64,000 bases of DNA from Ampullaceana balthica (GCA_944989445.1 CALYLW010000547.1:334291-398290), one strand, 5' to 3'; shown: positions 10,329 to 22,109, numbered from the stretch's first letter. Notes: generated by a model not told the origin, from the letters alone. Made by a program: numbers and translations.

Positions 10329-11523
10329 TCTTATATAGTCTTGTATGTTACTGAACCCTACTATCTTATATAGTCGTGTATGTTACTGAACCCTACTATC
10401 TTATATAGTCTTGTATGTTACTGAACCCTACTATCTTATACTGTCGTGTATGTTACTGAACCCTACTATCTTATTCAGTCTAGTATGTTACTCAACACTA
10501 AGATCTTATATAGTCTTGTATGTTACTGAACCCTACTATCTTATACAGTCGTGTATGTTACTGAACCCTACAATCTTATACTGTCATGTATGTTACTGAA
10601 CCCTACTAACTTATACAGTCGTGTATGTTACTGAACCCTACAATCTTATACTGTCATGTATGTTACTGAACCCTACTATCTTATATAGTCTTGTATGTTA
10701 CTGAACCCTACTATCTTATATAGTCTTGTATGTTACTGAACCCTACTATCTTATATAATCTTGTATGTTACTGAACCCTACTATCTTATATAGTCTTGTA
10801 TGTTACTGAACCCTACTATCTTACATAGTCTTGTATGTTACTGAACCCTACTATCTTACATAGTCTTGTATGTTACTGAACCCTACTATCTTATATAATC
10901 TTGTATGTTACTGAACCCTACTATCTTATATAGTCTTGTATGTTACTGAACCCTACTATCTTACATAGTCTTGTATGTTACTGAACCCTACTATCTTACA
11001 TAGTCTTGTATGTTACTGAACCCTATCTTATATAGTCTTGTATGTTACTGAACCCTACAATCTTATAAAGTCTTGTATGTTACTGAACCCTACTATCTTA
11101 TATAGTCTTGTATGTTACTGAACCCTACTATCTTATTCAGTCTTGTATGTTACTGAACCCTACTATCTTATACAGTCTTGTATGTTACTGAACCCTACTA
11201 TCTTATACAGTCTTGTATGTTACTGAACCCTACTTTCTTATACAGTCTTGTATGTTACTGAACCCTACTATCTTATACAGTCGTGTATGTTATTGAACCC
11301 TACTATCTTATACTGTCGTGTATGTTACTGAACCCTACTATCTTATATAGTCTTGTATGTTACTGAACCCTACTATCTTATATAGTCTTGTATGTTACTG
11401 AACCCTACTATCTTATATAGTCTTGTATGTAACTGAACCCTACTATCTTATACAGTCTTGTATGTTACTGAACCCTACTATCTTATATAGTCTTGTATGT
11501 TACTGAACCCTACTATCTTATAT
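10329..11523. repeat. 35-bp satellite, right block, about 34 copies
   Basis: Continuation of the 35-bp array after the Helitron. Variants at the tatatagtcttg / tatactgtcgtg / tatacagtcttg positions occur in runs, showing local duplication of several units at a time. One unit near 11020 is shortened (gaaccctatcttatatag). Confidence 0.96.
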
Positions 11524-11823
11524 TTGTGCACACGTTCACAAAGTAGACATCTTGACCTACATAAACATGTTAAAATTTTCAGTCAAACCTAAGTGTAAAC
11601 AGAGTTGTTTTTATTTTAAACTTTAAAAGTTATCATTGCTCTATTAATATCTTGTAGTTGTAGTTATAGCATCTAAACAGATCAAGTGCTCCATTTTCAT
11701 TGAGCTAGGATTAATCGGTCAAATTGTTATTTTTATCCGTGTAAAGTGTAAAACATATCAATTCAGTATTTTTGAGAGGGATGACCATTTTTATTGATGA
11801 GAATTGACTAGACATTTACTTAC
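11524..11823. other. Intron sequence next to a Smurf exon
   Basis: Ordinary AT-rich sequence between the 35-bp array and the exon. It holds the donor site of the next exon (gtaagt on the minus strand, 11823-11818). Confidence 0.6.
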
Positions 11824-11932
11824 AGGTCATAGTGCTGGTTCCACTTGGGGTCAAGCGTGTTTTTACAGACATCTGTAGAGTGGCACTGACCAGATCCATC
11901 CACTGTGATCTTAGCGAAGGGGTCAGGGAGTC
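11824..11932 (-). CDS. SMURF: SMURF-type E3 ubiquitin ligase, C2-domain exon (second visible exon)
   Basis: This 109-bp minus-strand exon reads LPDPFAKITVDGSGQ then CHSTDVCKNTLDPKWNQHYD, a near-complete match to the core of the SMURF C2 domain (calcium- and lipid-binding loop regions). Borders are cag/GACTC (acceptor, 11933) and GACCT/gtaagt (donor, 11824/11823). The GA at its start joins the final A of the previous exon to make AGA (Arg, in FFRLPDP), and its final CT joins G of the next exon to make Leu. The phases fit without adjustment. Family identity rests on the long exact run QCHSTD...KNTLDPKWNQHYDL, which separates SMURF from NEDD4 and ITCH. SMURF1 and SMURF2 cannot be told apart. Confidence 0.96.
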
Positions 11933-12101
11933 CTGTAGAGTGACAAACATAACAAGTATCTACAGCTACATAGAAAGTGGACTCTCATAATACAGATAAT
12001 AAGTGTGGATGGCATTTTGTATAGCTGACAAAAGAACAATGAACATTCAGCTGTGTTAGAAAATATCTTAGTTATTAATGATATGAAACATGTTCACTTA
12101 C

Positions 12102-12140
12102 TAAAGAAGTCTTTCTTGGCTATGTTTTTGGCACAAAGCA
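12102..12140 (-). CDS. SMURF: SMURF-type E3 ubiquitin ligase, short C2-domain exon (first visible exon)
   Basis: A 39-bp minus-strand micro-exon encoding LCAKNIAKKDFF, preceded by tttttttttacag and followed by gtaagt. It starts with TG, completing a Val codon begun upstream (family sequence LTVLCAKN), and ends with A, completing Arg with the next exon. It is too short for gene finders that use length and would be missed without the family match. The exon carrying the start codon and the first 15 to 20 residues was not found at higher coordinates in this window and is presumably beyond a long intron or is very short. Confidence 0.92.
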
Positions 12141-12214
12141 CTGTAAAAAAAAAGGTGGTAACATGTTAATTAGTGATATGTAAACTATACTACTCTATAA
12201 CAGTCAATGGCGGG
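12141..12214 (-). other. Upstream intron start
   Basis: Polypyrimidine tract (a run of T on the minus strand) just upstream of the 39-bp exon, then ordinary intron sequence. Confidence 0.6.
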
Positions 12215-12523
12215 GTATAGTACACAATAACTACAATCATAGCATACAACAACACATGTTTACATTGAATGTGGAGGTAGGTGTGCTGGGGGTACAGTAC
12301 ACAATAACTACAGTCATAGCATACAACAACACGTGTTTACATTGAATGTGGAGATAGGTGTGCTCCGGTACAGTACACAATAACTACAATCATAGCATAC
12401 AACAACACGTGTTTACATTGAATGTGGAGATAGGTGTTCTGGGGGTACAGTACACAATAACTACAATCATAGCATACAACAACACGTGTTTACATTGAAT
12501 GTGGAGATAGGTGTTCTGGGGGT
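12215..12523. repeat. 77-bp minisatellite, 4 copies
   Basis: Units start at 12215, 12292, 12368 and 12445 (spacing 77, 76, 77) with gtacagtacacaataactac and acattgaatgtggagatagg. Minor differences only. Confidence 0.93.
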
Positions 12524-12610
12524 ACAAGTCTCCCCACGTCCAGCTGCACACCTCCATCCTAGCCCCAGGTGGGGCATCATAGGTGGGCATCTAAGGAGAT
12601 GCACAATCTC

Positions 12611-12893
12611 CAGATCAGTTACCAATGCTGCACTAACACATGTGACAAGTCACCAGATCAGTTACCAATACTCCACTATCACATGTGAAAAGTCACCAGA
12701 TCTGTATCAATACTCCACTAACACATGTGAAAAGTCACCAGATCTGTACCAATACTCCACTAACACATGTGACAAGTCACCAGATATGTACCAATACTCC
12801 ACTAACACATGTGACAAGCCACCAGATATGTACCAATACTCCACTAACACATGTGACAAGTCACCAGATCTGTACCAATACTCCACAAGTCAA
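12611..12893. repeat. 42-bp minisatellite, about 6.5 copies
   Basis: Unit of 42 bp containing acatgtgacaagtcaccaga and tctgtaccaatactccacta. Because 42 is divisible by three, two + frames read straight through the array. This is not a gene. Confidence 0.94.
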
Positions 12894-13519
12894 CACAAGT
12901 ACAAGGCTACTCTACTAATACTAGACCAGTTAGATCAACTAGTTAGATCAACTAGTTAGATCAACTATCAACAAATCCGTCAAGAACGAGCCATGGTGAA
13001 AATATGTCCAGTTTATGTCTACAATGAACGTTGACCAAAGCAAGTTGTGACAAAAGGTTTGTTGACACCAGGATAAGAGTGCACTGTATAATCAAGATGT
13101 TTTCATGGGCGGACTGTACTGCCCCTTTGTTGACGTCACGCACCCAGTAAGGAATTGAAAAAAAAATGTAAATATGCTACCACCCCAACAATTACACAAC
13201 AAAAGATGAAGGATAGAGACAGACAATTACTTAAGGCTTTTCTGGGGCAGGCTGTAGAATTACTGTAGATATGTGAGTAAAATTAGTTAATCAGATTTAG
13301 TTTGTATTTTGATGTTTGTGCCCTGTCACATATGATTACGCATTCCAACAATAAGACTTCCGACATTGTGACCTTATGACCTCCCCGTACGGTCAAAACA
13401 GGAACCTCTTGCTTGGTGGGATATAACGCCGCGCTTTGTTTATTGAATACGTCACAAGAGGAGACCACTGCATAAATGACATACAACTATATGAGATACC
13501 CCTTCATTCTTGTTATGGC
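12894..13519. other. Unassigned stretch
   Basis: Three tandem copies of about 13 bp (tagatcaactagt) lie at about 12928-12968. The rest shows no gene or transposon end. Confidence 0.5.
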
Positions 13520-15566
13520 CAGTGGCGTAGCGAGAGGGGGGCAAGGGGGGCAAATGCCCCGGGCGGCACTTTGTTAGGGGCGGCAAATTCCTGGTCATTA
13601 ATTAGCTTCTAAGAATGATTTTTTATTAATTAAATTTGAACTTTTTATCAAAATAAAATAAATACCCATTAGAAATTGATAAAAGAAATAAAGGATAAGG
13701 AACTATCCTAAAAAATGTCAACGTTGCTAATGCCAAAATTTCAACTTCCATTTTGGATATAAATTATTCTGATACTTATGCTACTAAAATGACAATCTGT
13801 GAGGCTTAAGTCGTGTGAGATCGTGAAACTGATCTGCTGGTAACTTGATTGATTCTTCAAATTTGACAGCCACTCCTGTTGTAAAAGGGGAGAATTATCG
13901 CCCTTACCGTAACCAAACAATGTCAAATATAAGCCGACCGAATGCCCCGGGCGGCACCTTGTTGGAGCGGCAAATTCCTTGTTAGGGCGGGAAATTCCTC
14001 ATTGTTAATTAGCTTAGGAAAATGGAAAACGTTAAATACATTTTAATAGAATAAAAGAAACTCCAAGATAAAAATTAAGTTTTTAAAATGCAGAAACCAT
14101 ATTAAAATATGTGAACGTTTCTAATGCCAAAACTTCAAACTCCATAAGTCTCCTGATGTTATTGATAATGAACCCAAAACCCGAGAGGCTGGAGTAGTAT
14201 AATGACACGACACTGATGTGCTGGTTATTATAATTAATTTAAGTTTTCCAGCCGCTCATCTTGTAGAAACGAAAATTTCTGTATCCTTTAAATTCCAATA
14301 ACAACCAAAATAATTTTAACAACATTCATGAACGTTATTGATATGAATAAAATGACCGTACATACAGATTTGCGAGATTGAGAGGGTTCAACATAGTGAC
14401 ATTAACTTATCCAAATGAGACACGGACCTCACACCAAAATAGAGATGAGACGGGTATCACGAGATTTACTTTAACGCGTGTAATCTGTTGCGCATATTGT
14501 GTTAAAAAAAAAGTTTCATACTTAAATGGGTTATTCCACTTAATCATAAAAAAAAATGAACAAAATTGATTATCTAAAGGAATTAACAATTGGAAATAAA
14601 CTAAATCCATAAAATAAATGTACTTATGAACAAGTGTTCAACATTACTAAAGTAAAAAAGAAAAAGAAAAATAGAAGGAATGAGAAATCGGATAAAAAAA
14701 GAATAGACTATTTAAAAAGAACAACAGAACGTTGTTGTAAAAGAAAACAAAACAAAGTGGCAAACAGTTCTTGTTAGAATGTTGAACATTATTATCGCAA
14801 ATTATTTGCTCTCTCGTTTGGAGAGGCAGACGAAAAGTTAAACGCACGAACAGACACAGGAACTTTGCTTGTACAGTGAAATCTTTTTATTTTCTTTGCG
14901 TTTTTTAAAAATTGACATTTGGAAACATTTACTATCTGGAAACATTGTTCTTTATCAAGTCAATGACGCCCGAAATTATTTACCAATTATAATACTAAGA
15001 ATGCCTTTCAGATGCTACTCACAGAGAATATTATGGAATACTTAAAGGATGCTTTGGCATTTGCTAAAATTCAATGTGAAGACCTTATCATTTTAATGGA
15101 ACCTTCCAGTCAAAGAACAAGAGAGCAAATTTTTGGAAATCAATGCAGATGGTTAGCCATGCTATGTAGAAAGTAGAAAAGGGTGAGAGGAAATGTTTAG
15201 GTGAGGTTACTTTAGAAAATCATGTGAGATATTGGCAGTTTACAGATTTCTGAAAACAGATAAGATTTTCGTGCACCAGCCAATCTACAGGACTTTAAAA
15301 TTTCGCCTTCAGGTTAGAGTTAGAGCATTTAAATTCAAAGTATCTAACATGACATTGTCAATGAAAAGCTATTTTACCTTAGGGGTAAAAAAAATAATTT
15401 TGAATTCAAGCCCACTTGATTTATTCAAGTCCCTTAATATTTCTTTCTTTCTAATAAAAATTATATTTTCTTTATAGCGTCAAAATAGTAAACATAAATT
15501 TCCGGGTGATGGGGGCGGCAAACTTGGGTTCTGTCCCGGGCGGCACATACCCACGCTACTCCGCTG
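13520..15566. mobile_element. hAT-like element, 2.05 kb, decayed
   Basis: The left end cagtggcgtagcgag and the right end (reverse complement cagcggagtagcgtggg) are imperfect TIRs, both followed by a gccgcccgggac-type sequence. The 8-bp TSD gttatggc is perfect (13512-13519 and 15567-15574). The left terminal region is partly duplicated inside (about 13550-13620 and 13945-14020). The AT-rich interior has only short open frames and no transposase motif I recognise, so it is a degenerate or non-autonomous copy. Confidence 0.88.
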
Positions 15567-15585
15567 GTTATGGCCATTATAATAA

Positions 15586-15858
15586 GGGGCCATCCATAAA
15601 GTACATCACGCTCCAGAGAGGGAAGGGGGTGTAAGAAAGTGTGACAGTTTGTGACAGGGGGAGGGGGGGTCCGGCCATGTGTGACGTCACGCTGTTTTAT
15701 ATTAAATTTTGATTATTTTGTTAATAAAAAACAACATTTTTGTTCGAAAGTGTGACGTACTTTAGGGGGGGGGGTCAGTTTGCGTGACAGTTTGTGACAG
15801 GGGGGAGGGGGAGTTTAAAATGGTCCAAAATAGCGTGACGTACTTTATGGACGGCCCC
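15586..15858. mobile_element. Harbinger-like MITE, 273 bp
   Basis: TIRs ggggccatccataaagtac and the inverted gtactttatggacggcccc lie between 3-bp TAA duplications (15583-15585 and 15859-15861), the TSD type of PIF/Harbinger. The interior has repeated gtgacagtttgtgacagggg segments. The same family recurs at 26934-28424. Confidence 0.83.
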
Positions 15859-15861
15859 TAA

Positions 15862-17412
15862 TGAAACACAATGTACTTTTGTATCTTTGCTTCAAGGGAG
15901 TCGTTGCTTTATTTTACAGCCTCAACCAATTTTCTCCAGTAAAATAAGCACTAGTATTTCTCATTGGTTCTCGACTGTTTTTCTTCTTTTTTTAAAAAAA
16001 AATGTTTGACCCGTATCAAAACCTGTTACCGGAAATGGCGAGCACTTATTTGTGGTTGAAAAGCTAACCAAGCCGCGTATGTTATATGGGGAAACTTGGA
16101 ATGTATCACATGAGCAAAAGGTCTGAGTCCGTTGACACAAATGACAACAGATGACGCGGGAGATAATGTGAGGCGGCTCGGAGGCGGGCGCCGTCTACCA
16201 CTCCATCTAATGGTCTCCAAGCGATAAATCCCGACGACTCATTGACGCCAGGCACGTGTTTAAAAAAACAACAGCATCAATCTGTCAGGATAAAAACTGC
16301 CCTCTGACTCACCGGATGCCAACTGCCGCACGCGAGTGCAACACCGTGTCACGGGTCAGTTGGCGCCAGATTTGATGGGACAGGTTCAAACAATGACTCC
16401 CCTCCACCCCCACCCCCCGCAATAGCTGTTGTAATAAAGGGTGGGACATTGATAAAACTGAAAGTTTGTTACACACTTGGAAAATATGGGTGAAGTGTGA
16501 GTGAACTTGGCTTTCACGTACCACTGTAGCTTGACTCTATCAAGTACCGGTGAAATTTAGTATCGAATGATGTCAGCCTTAGTGTTCCGACGTATGACAA
16601 CTTGTCATCAGTGAGTCGTGGGTATTTCCTTGGGAAGTTATAATAGATCATCGTTTCTAACTGCACCATATCCAACCTATTTCCCACTTTCTAATACATT
16701 ACCCATTTTCAAACATATTCCAACCATTTCCAACATTTCACCACTTTCCAATAAACTCCCCACTTTCCAATAAACTCCCCATTTTCCAACTTATTCCACA
16801 CTTTCCAAATTAATTAAAACATAACATCTTATTGAACTTATTCCACACTAAAGGGTGGTCTCTAACATGCAATGACTTATTAGATCTTATGCGTGTGCGG
16901 AAATTATAAAATTAAGAAGATGCTATTTTAAGTGCTCAACTGCCCCATAGTGTCAAGTGGGGACAATGAGACCATGATATTATTGGACAACTTCAGTGCG
17001 TCTTCTGTATTCCCAGTACAACAACGGTTAACAATCCATGACATTTTACTGAAGCCTCCACAGCCCAGTTATTTCCCCTACAGAAAGGGGCGGGGCGTCC
17101 TGTCGTCCATGTGTTACACGACCAGTTTAAAGAATTTCAACTGTAAACTTAACCATCCAGGAAATTGATCAGAGCGAGTGAGGCCTTGTGTTCAACATGA
17201 CAAGACTTGTCTTGACGACACCTTCAAGATAAGACTTTGCTTACACCTCATTACTGTAGAGACTATTTTTAAAAAAGAGTTTGTTGTGTTGGCCCGGGGG
17301 GGGGCAGTGATTATACCTAGGGATGCTGCAATTAATTTGTCAATCTATTATTTTATCTGATGATTTCAATGTATGTGCCATGAACAAAGGGCAGAACTGT
17401 TGAAGCATAGAC
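15862..17412. other. Unassigned stretch
   Basis: At about 16660-16810 there are about eight loose repeats of ccactttccaataaactcc, a decayed minisatellite. At about 17317 tagggatgctgcaattaatt looks like a solitary hAT end. Open frames at 16026-16220, 16309-16524 and 16932-17168 match nothing I know and have no codon or splice support. The missing first Smurf exon could be here or further upstream, but I could not identify it. Confidence 0.45.
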
Positions 17413-17603
17413 CAGGTGTGGCCAGACCTGTAGTAACTGAAAGCCATTTTAAAATATACAAAAAATTGTTCAGAGTGCATTGAAGAACTATGGGTCGTTA
17501 AATCTGGCTTGAAAATCTTCCAGTAATCCTTGCACCCTATATTTCATAAATTGTACGCGAGCCGCAATGAGACCACAGAAGAGCCGCGGTTTGGCCACCG
17601 TTG
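17413..17603. mobile_element. Short hAT-like MITE
   Basis: caggtgtggccagacc at the left and the inverted ggtttggccaccgttg at the right resemble the common hAT ends that read cagggntggccaacc. No convincing 8-bp TSD is visible (gcatagac against aagtagac), so the call rests on the TIRs only. Confidence 0.45.
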
Positions 17604-18152
17604 AAGTAGACAAACATTCCAAGTTTCGTGTCCGTGAAACCATCGTACTTTACGGAGTCATAAATTGGTGCCACACACTAACACTAGCAGAGGAGAGAAG
17701 CTCTACACTTTGGGGTCATGGTACCCACGACACAGAGTCTAAAAAACAGAATAGAAACTGTTCAAATGTGGGTATAGATGAACATACACCTGAAAACGGA
17801 ACCCCTCAAAACTTACAAGCGATGATCAAATGTTTCCATTGTAACACGTACTGCCTCGTCACTAAGCGAGCAGTACAAAATGATAGAGTTCTACAAAACA
17901 TCTACTTTCCTCCCAGTCCCTCTGGAACACTTCCAGATGACAAAGAGAAAATTTAAAAATTAAAACATATTCAAAACTTATTTTTAAGTTCTCATTGTTC
18001 AAACGTATTAAAAAAAACCAGTGACGTAACGTTACCAACATTTATTGCCAGTAACAAGCGAGGGTGAGCCCTTCAAACCTAGCCATTCGTATCAGTATCG
18101 TGATCTATGACAGACAATCTATCAACAGTCATGTAGCCCAAATTATCTGTAC
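17604..18152. other. Unassigned stretch with an unrecognised 129-codon frame
   Basis: The open frame 17567-17956 on the + strand begins inside the preceding MITE end and has no recognisable domain. It contains a CFHCNTYC cysteine cluster that could be chance. No splice sites or upstream signal support it. Confidence 0.35.
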
Positions 18153-19009
18153 TTCAAGGCATGGGCGTAGGGAAGGGGGGGGGGCAAGGTGGGGCATTTC
18201 CCCCCTCCCACCCCCTACATTTTAGAAAAATGTCATAAAAATGTCATAAAGTTGTTACAATAAAACTGAACTAAATTTCCTGAAGTTTATTACATGAAAG
18301 ACAGTTTACATTTATCAAAGATAAAAAAGTATTATATCTGCAAGTATAACTGATTACATTACTGATTGTTCTAAATATTCCAGTTGTTTTAACAATTTCA
18401 GTCACATTTTCAGCAAAAATCCGCAAGCTTTTATATTTATGTGTCCATCTTGTTTCACATTGCAAAAGAAAATTTAGAATAAGTTGTCTTTGCTGATTAC
18501 TTTCTGGGAAAAACACTATAATTGACTTAATTGTTCCTATTCTGTTTCGTACAACATTCACATTATTTAAATCGTTCGCGAGATTTAGTTTATGGGAACT
18601 GCCATGTACAAATGCTGCTTTTGGGTATTTTTTCGAATTATTGCTTGGACTCCTCCTTCTTTACCTCCCATAGTAGAACATCCGTCGCATCCTTGACCAA
18701 CAAGCTTTGTCATATCTAATCCAAATTCTAATGAATTAGTAATGATGGTGTTGGCTAAACCTTCAGCTGTTCTATTGACAATTGTAATATATCCCAGGAA
18801 TTCTTCTGTGACCATCATTTTCCCATTTTGTTCTTTGACAAATCTACACCAAGTGACGTCTGCTCAATGCCTCCTGAAATATCATTTGTCTCGTCGGAAA
18901 GTATAGAAATTGCAACTGAATTATTTGCTTCACGAACAATGTCTTCACGCAAGAGAGACCCACAAATTTCCATTATAGTGTTTTGCGTAGTTGAAGAGAT
19001 ATACTCAGC

Positions 19010-19367
19010 GGTGACCCGACTTAACGGTCCCGGTCTAAACGGCCCCAGACAAATTGTTAACATTTTTTAACAAAAACGTTATTTTGTGGTATTTTAATTA
19101 AGCTTTTGTCAATTTTTGACCCTTAAAAAAGTGGTAAAATTGTAAACTTATTTCTTGTGATGTTATATTTTTTCTTGTCAACGTACAACCGTGATTGATA
19201 CCATTTCGCGTAAAGGCTATTAAATTCACTCTTGTGATGTCATTATTATTGTTTCTTGTGAGCTAAACCTGACACTGAATAGATGAGTAAAAATACGAAT
19301 ATAATATTTGATTGTACATTTTACTATTAGTCCATCTATTAGTCCAGGGCCGTTTTGTCGGTGAACC
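19010..19367. mobile_element. 358-bp DNA transposon with 9-bp TSD, nested
   Basis: Perfect 9-bp direct repeats atactcagc flank it (19001-19009 and 19368-19376). The ends ggtgacccgacttaacggtc and, reverse-complemented from the right, ggttcaccgacaaaacggcc are related inverted repeats. A 9-bp TSD suggests Mutator-like or Merlin-like elements, and the ends do not decide between them. Removing the insert and one TSD restores the reading of the host transposase (SAEY/ISSTTQ), which proves the boundaries. Confidence 0.85.
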
Positions 19368-19728
19368 ATACTCAGCACTACAAGAACCAATTGACAAATG
19401 ATTACCAAGAACTTCATCTCCAGATTCAACACGAAACTCTAACAGGTCATAAAAATTACCAGAATTTGATTCTTTTCCACGAAGTACTAAATCATGCATG
19501 CAGAAAAATAAGATTGTAGAAATGATCGGACCTAGTTTGTTGCAATTTTCTTGAATTTGTCTTCTAAATGAATAGCCTAGCTCAGTGGTTCCTAACCTTT
19601 AGGGGTCCATGCACCCCTTCAGATGCTAAAAAAAGTTCATGCGCCCCCTCGTGAAACTTGCAGAAAATGCATAATAAACTATGTTTATTTTAGGAACACA
19701 ACATTTTTGACCATAGGCAACAGGGAAT

Positions 19729-21420
19729 TTAGTGAGAGATCTGCTGCTTCTTATGATCAATCAGCGATTTAAATCTGGGGACTGTTTTGGACAAAGCAAC
19801 TCTCATGTCATCCTCTGCATTCAACTTATTCCTTGTCTTGGTTTTAATCGTCAAACGTGTGGAGAATCCTGCTTCACAGAGATAGGTTGTGGCAAATGGA
19901 AGGAGAGTCAGTACTGCCCTCTTGGCTAGTTGTGGGTAGGAATCTAGCTGGGCGCACCAAAATTCAATCAAGGTATTGCAACTGAAGGCACTCCTCAGTA
20001 CTTCTCTGGTTCTCAAATCAATCAGGTCATCTTTAGCAAAGTCACTTTCATCAATGTTGTCCAAGTCACAGAGAAAAGGATTGCGAATCCAAAGATCTTT
20101 CCTAGCAATTTTTTGACAGAAATACCCATCAAAGGAATTTTGCAATGTTGAAAGGTGCTCTGAAATTTCCCCTTTGATTTTGTCAGGCAGTGATCCTTAA
20201 GTGCTTCCTTTTGCACCATATATTACAGCTTCATCCAAGAGTGGAAAGTTGGCCAAGTTGGACATTTCTAGTCGTCGTTGGAATAGTGGCACTTTGTTAA
20301 GGAAGGCTTGTAATCTCTCAGTAGCAACCATTACAGTCACAGCAGGTCCTTGGACAGATGTGTTCAACTCATTCAAGCTGGTGAAGATGTCAGCCAGGTA
20401 TGCCAAGTAATGAATGAAATTTGGACAGTCAAAACTTGTCAGCAAGGTCACTCTCTTTTTCTCGCAAGCTCCACTCTCAGTTCTACTAACCGAGAAAGTA
20501 TCCGTCCCCTGGACAACTAGCGCACCTCAGTGTGATAGAGCAGAACTTCATGCTCAGAGACCACCTCCTAACAGAACAACTTGAAGAGGCAGTGGTTCAA
20601 GGCATGTGAGCGGATAAAATTTACAACTTGGACTGCAATAGAAAGAACTGACTTCAAGGTTGGAGGTAGAGTTTTGCATGCCAGGGCCTGACGATGAAGG
20701 AGACAGTGTGCAGTGACAATATCTGGAACTTCTTTCTTTACCAGTGCTGAAAATCCTGAATTATTACCGAGCATGAAGGGAGCACCACCTGTGCAAATTG
20801 AAGAAATTCTTGAAGTCCAGTCAAACTGGTTTTCAGTGAAGAATGCCCTGACTAGCTGCAGCACATCTGCAGCTTTGGTAGTAGCTAGGAGTGGCTTTCA
20901 AAAGAGAAATTGTTCCTTCAGCAATCCACTGTGAACATATCTCAGAAATAAAGAATCTGACTGCATTGTATTATATCAGTGGATTCATCCAGCTGCATGC
21001 TAAATGGAAAAGGACTGCTTCTCATCTCACACAAGACTTGATCCAAAATGTCTGCAGCCATGTCACTAATCTTCGAATGAATAGTGTCATTGGACAAAGG
21101 AACTTTCTCAACGTGCTCCCTCTGTTGGTGACCACACATCAGTTCCACCATCTCCAGAGCACAAGGCTTTACCAAAGTTCTCCAATGGTTTGGGGCTTCT
21201 TGTTCTTTGCAATAAGATATGCAACCTTGAATGATGCCTCCTCCAGTGCAGGTTTTTGTGACAAAGAAAATCCAAGCTTGGGCAAGGTACCTGAGGTCAA
21301 GAAGCGAGCTCTCTTCTGCTTGAAGAATTCAACACTGTCCTTGGAATTGGATGGATGGACTTTCTCCAAGCGCTCTCGGAGTCTAACGGGCTTCATGTTG
21401 TCATTGCACAGGATTTTTCC
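19729..21420 (-). pseudogene. ZBED5/FAM200/SCAND3-like hAT transposase, frameshifted
   Basis: On the minus strand, consecutive blocks give the whole hAT order. MKPVRLRERLEKVHP and KVAYLIAKNKKPQTIGELW lie at 21396-21169. VPLSNDTIHSKI and MQLDESTD, with the first catalytic Asp, lie at 21175-20942. CTGGAPFMLGNNSGF and HCLLHRQALA lie at 20864-20568. LAYLADIFTSLNELN lies at 20451-20197. The C-terminal dimerisation domain with LLPFATTYLCEAGFS lies at 20145-19729. The blocks are in different frames, so there are several frameshifts. In the second block the usual CTDGAP is CTGGAP, so the second catalytic Asp is replaced by Gly. The BED zinc finger is not clear upstream. The gene is dead by two independent criteria. 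Confidence 0.92.
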
Positions 21421-21699
21421 ACCAAGGAAGCGCTGAGGCTTTTGTGTTCCATCTCTCTCTCTTTTTTTTTATTTATTAATTACTAACGATTTTGAGCGGG
21501 TGATGACAATCGGAAAGTCGTACCAGTCACAGGCAATTTTTTAACTGACGAAGTTAATGTTTTTAATGACCAGAATTGGATGCTCAACTCAAGATTTTAG
21601 GTTTAAATGAAGAATAATGGCTTACAATTAACGTTTTTAAGACCTTTGCAGCAAACCGAGCAATAAAAGTGAAGGAAAAAAATCCCAACGTTTACATCA

Positions 21700-21795
21700 T
21701 TATTATTATTAATATTATTTGTTCACTTATATAGCACAGTACCCAAGCCAACAGCTTGGGCTCACAGCGCTTTACAAACATATTCAACAACTACA
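21700..21795. repeat. Interspersed ATT-rich motif within the nested hAT
   Basis: An ATT microsatellite is followed by cttatatagcacagtaccca and gctcacagcgctttacaaa. I recall this general pattern (tatatagcgc...cagcgctttaca) as a repeat seen in many animal genomes, but I cannot name the family from sequence alone. Confidence 0.4.
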
Positions 21796-21869
21796 TAAAA
21801 CACATAGCACTCTAAATCTTCCTAAACATAATTACACACACACAATTTATATAAATGTTCAGAAATGGA

Positions 21870-22109
21870 CGCATCACCATCATAGACTGTTAATTTGATG
21901 GAGTACATCACAATCATAGACTGTTAATTTGATGGAGCACATCACCATCATAGACTGTTAATTTGATGGAGCACATCGCCATCATAGACTGTTAATTTGA
22001 TGGAGCACATCACCATCATAGACTGTTAATTTGATGGAGCACATCACCATCATAGACTGTTAATTTGATGGAGCACATCACCATCATAGACTGTTAATTT
22101 GATGGAGCA
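21870..22109. repeat. 34-bp minisatellite, 7 copies
   Basis: Seven 34-bp units of agactgttaatttgatggag plus cacatcaccatcat. It lies inside the nested hAT element, near its right end, so it either travelled with the element or grew after insertion. Confidence 0.94.

Larger units (their letters stand above)
5140..11823 (-). other. Smurf intron of 6.7 kb, mostly repeats
   Basis: This intron, bounded by gtaagt at 11823 and ttag at 5140, joins two C2-domain exons in phase. It contains three minisatellites, a SINE, a hAT end, a hAT MITE, a hAT transposase relic and two Helitrons. Between about 7076 and 7380 I see only AT-rich sequence. Confidence 0.88.

Noticed and set aside
17567..17956. 129-codon + strand frame with a CFHCNTYC motif
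   Set aside because: Its start lies inside a MITE end, there are no other domain features, and a frame of this length is plausible by chance. Listed only as an unrecognised frame.
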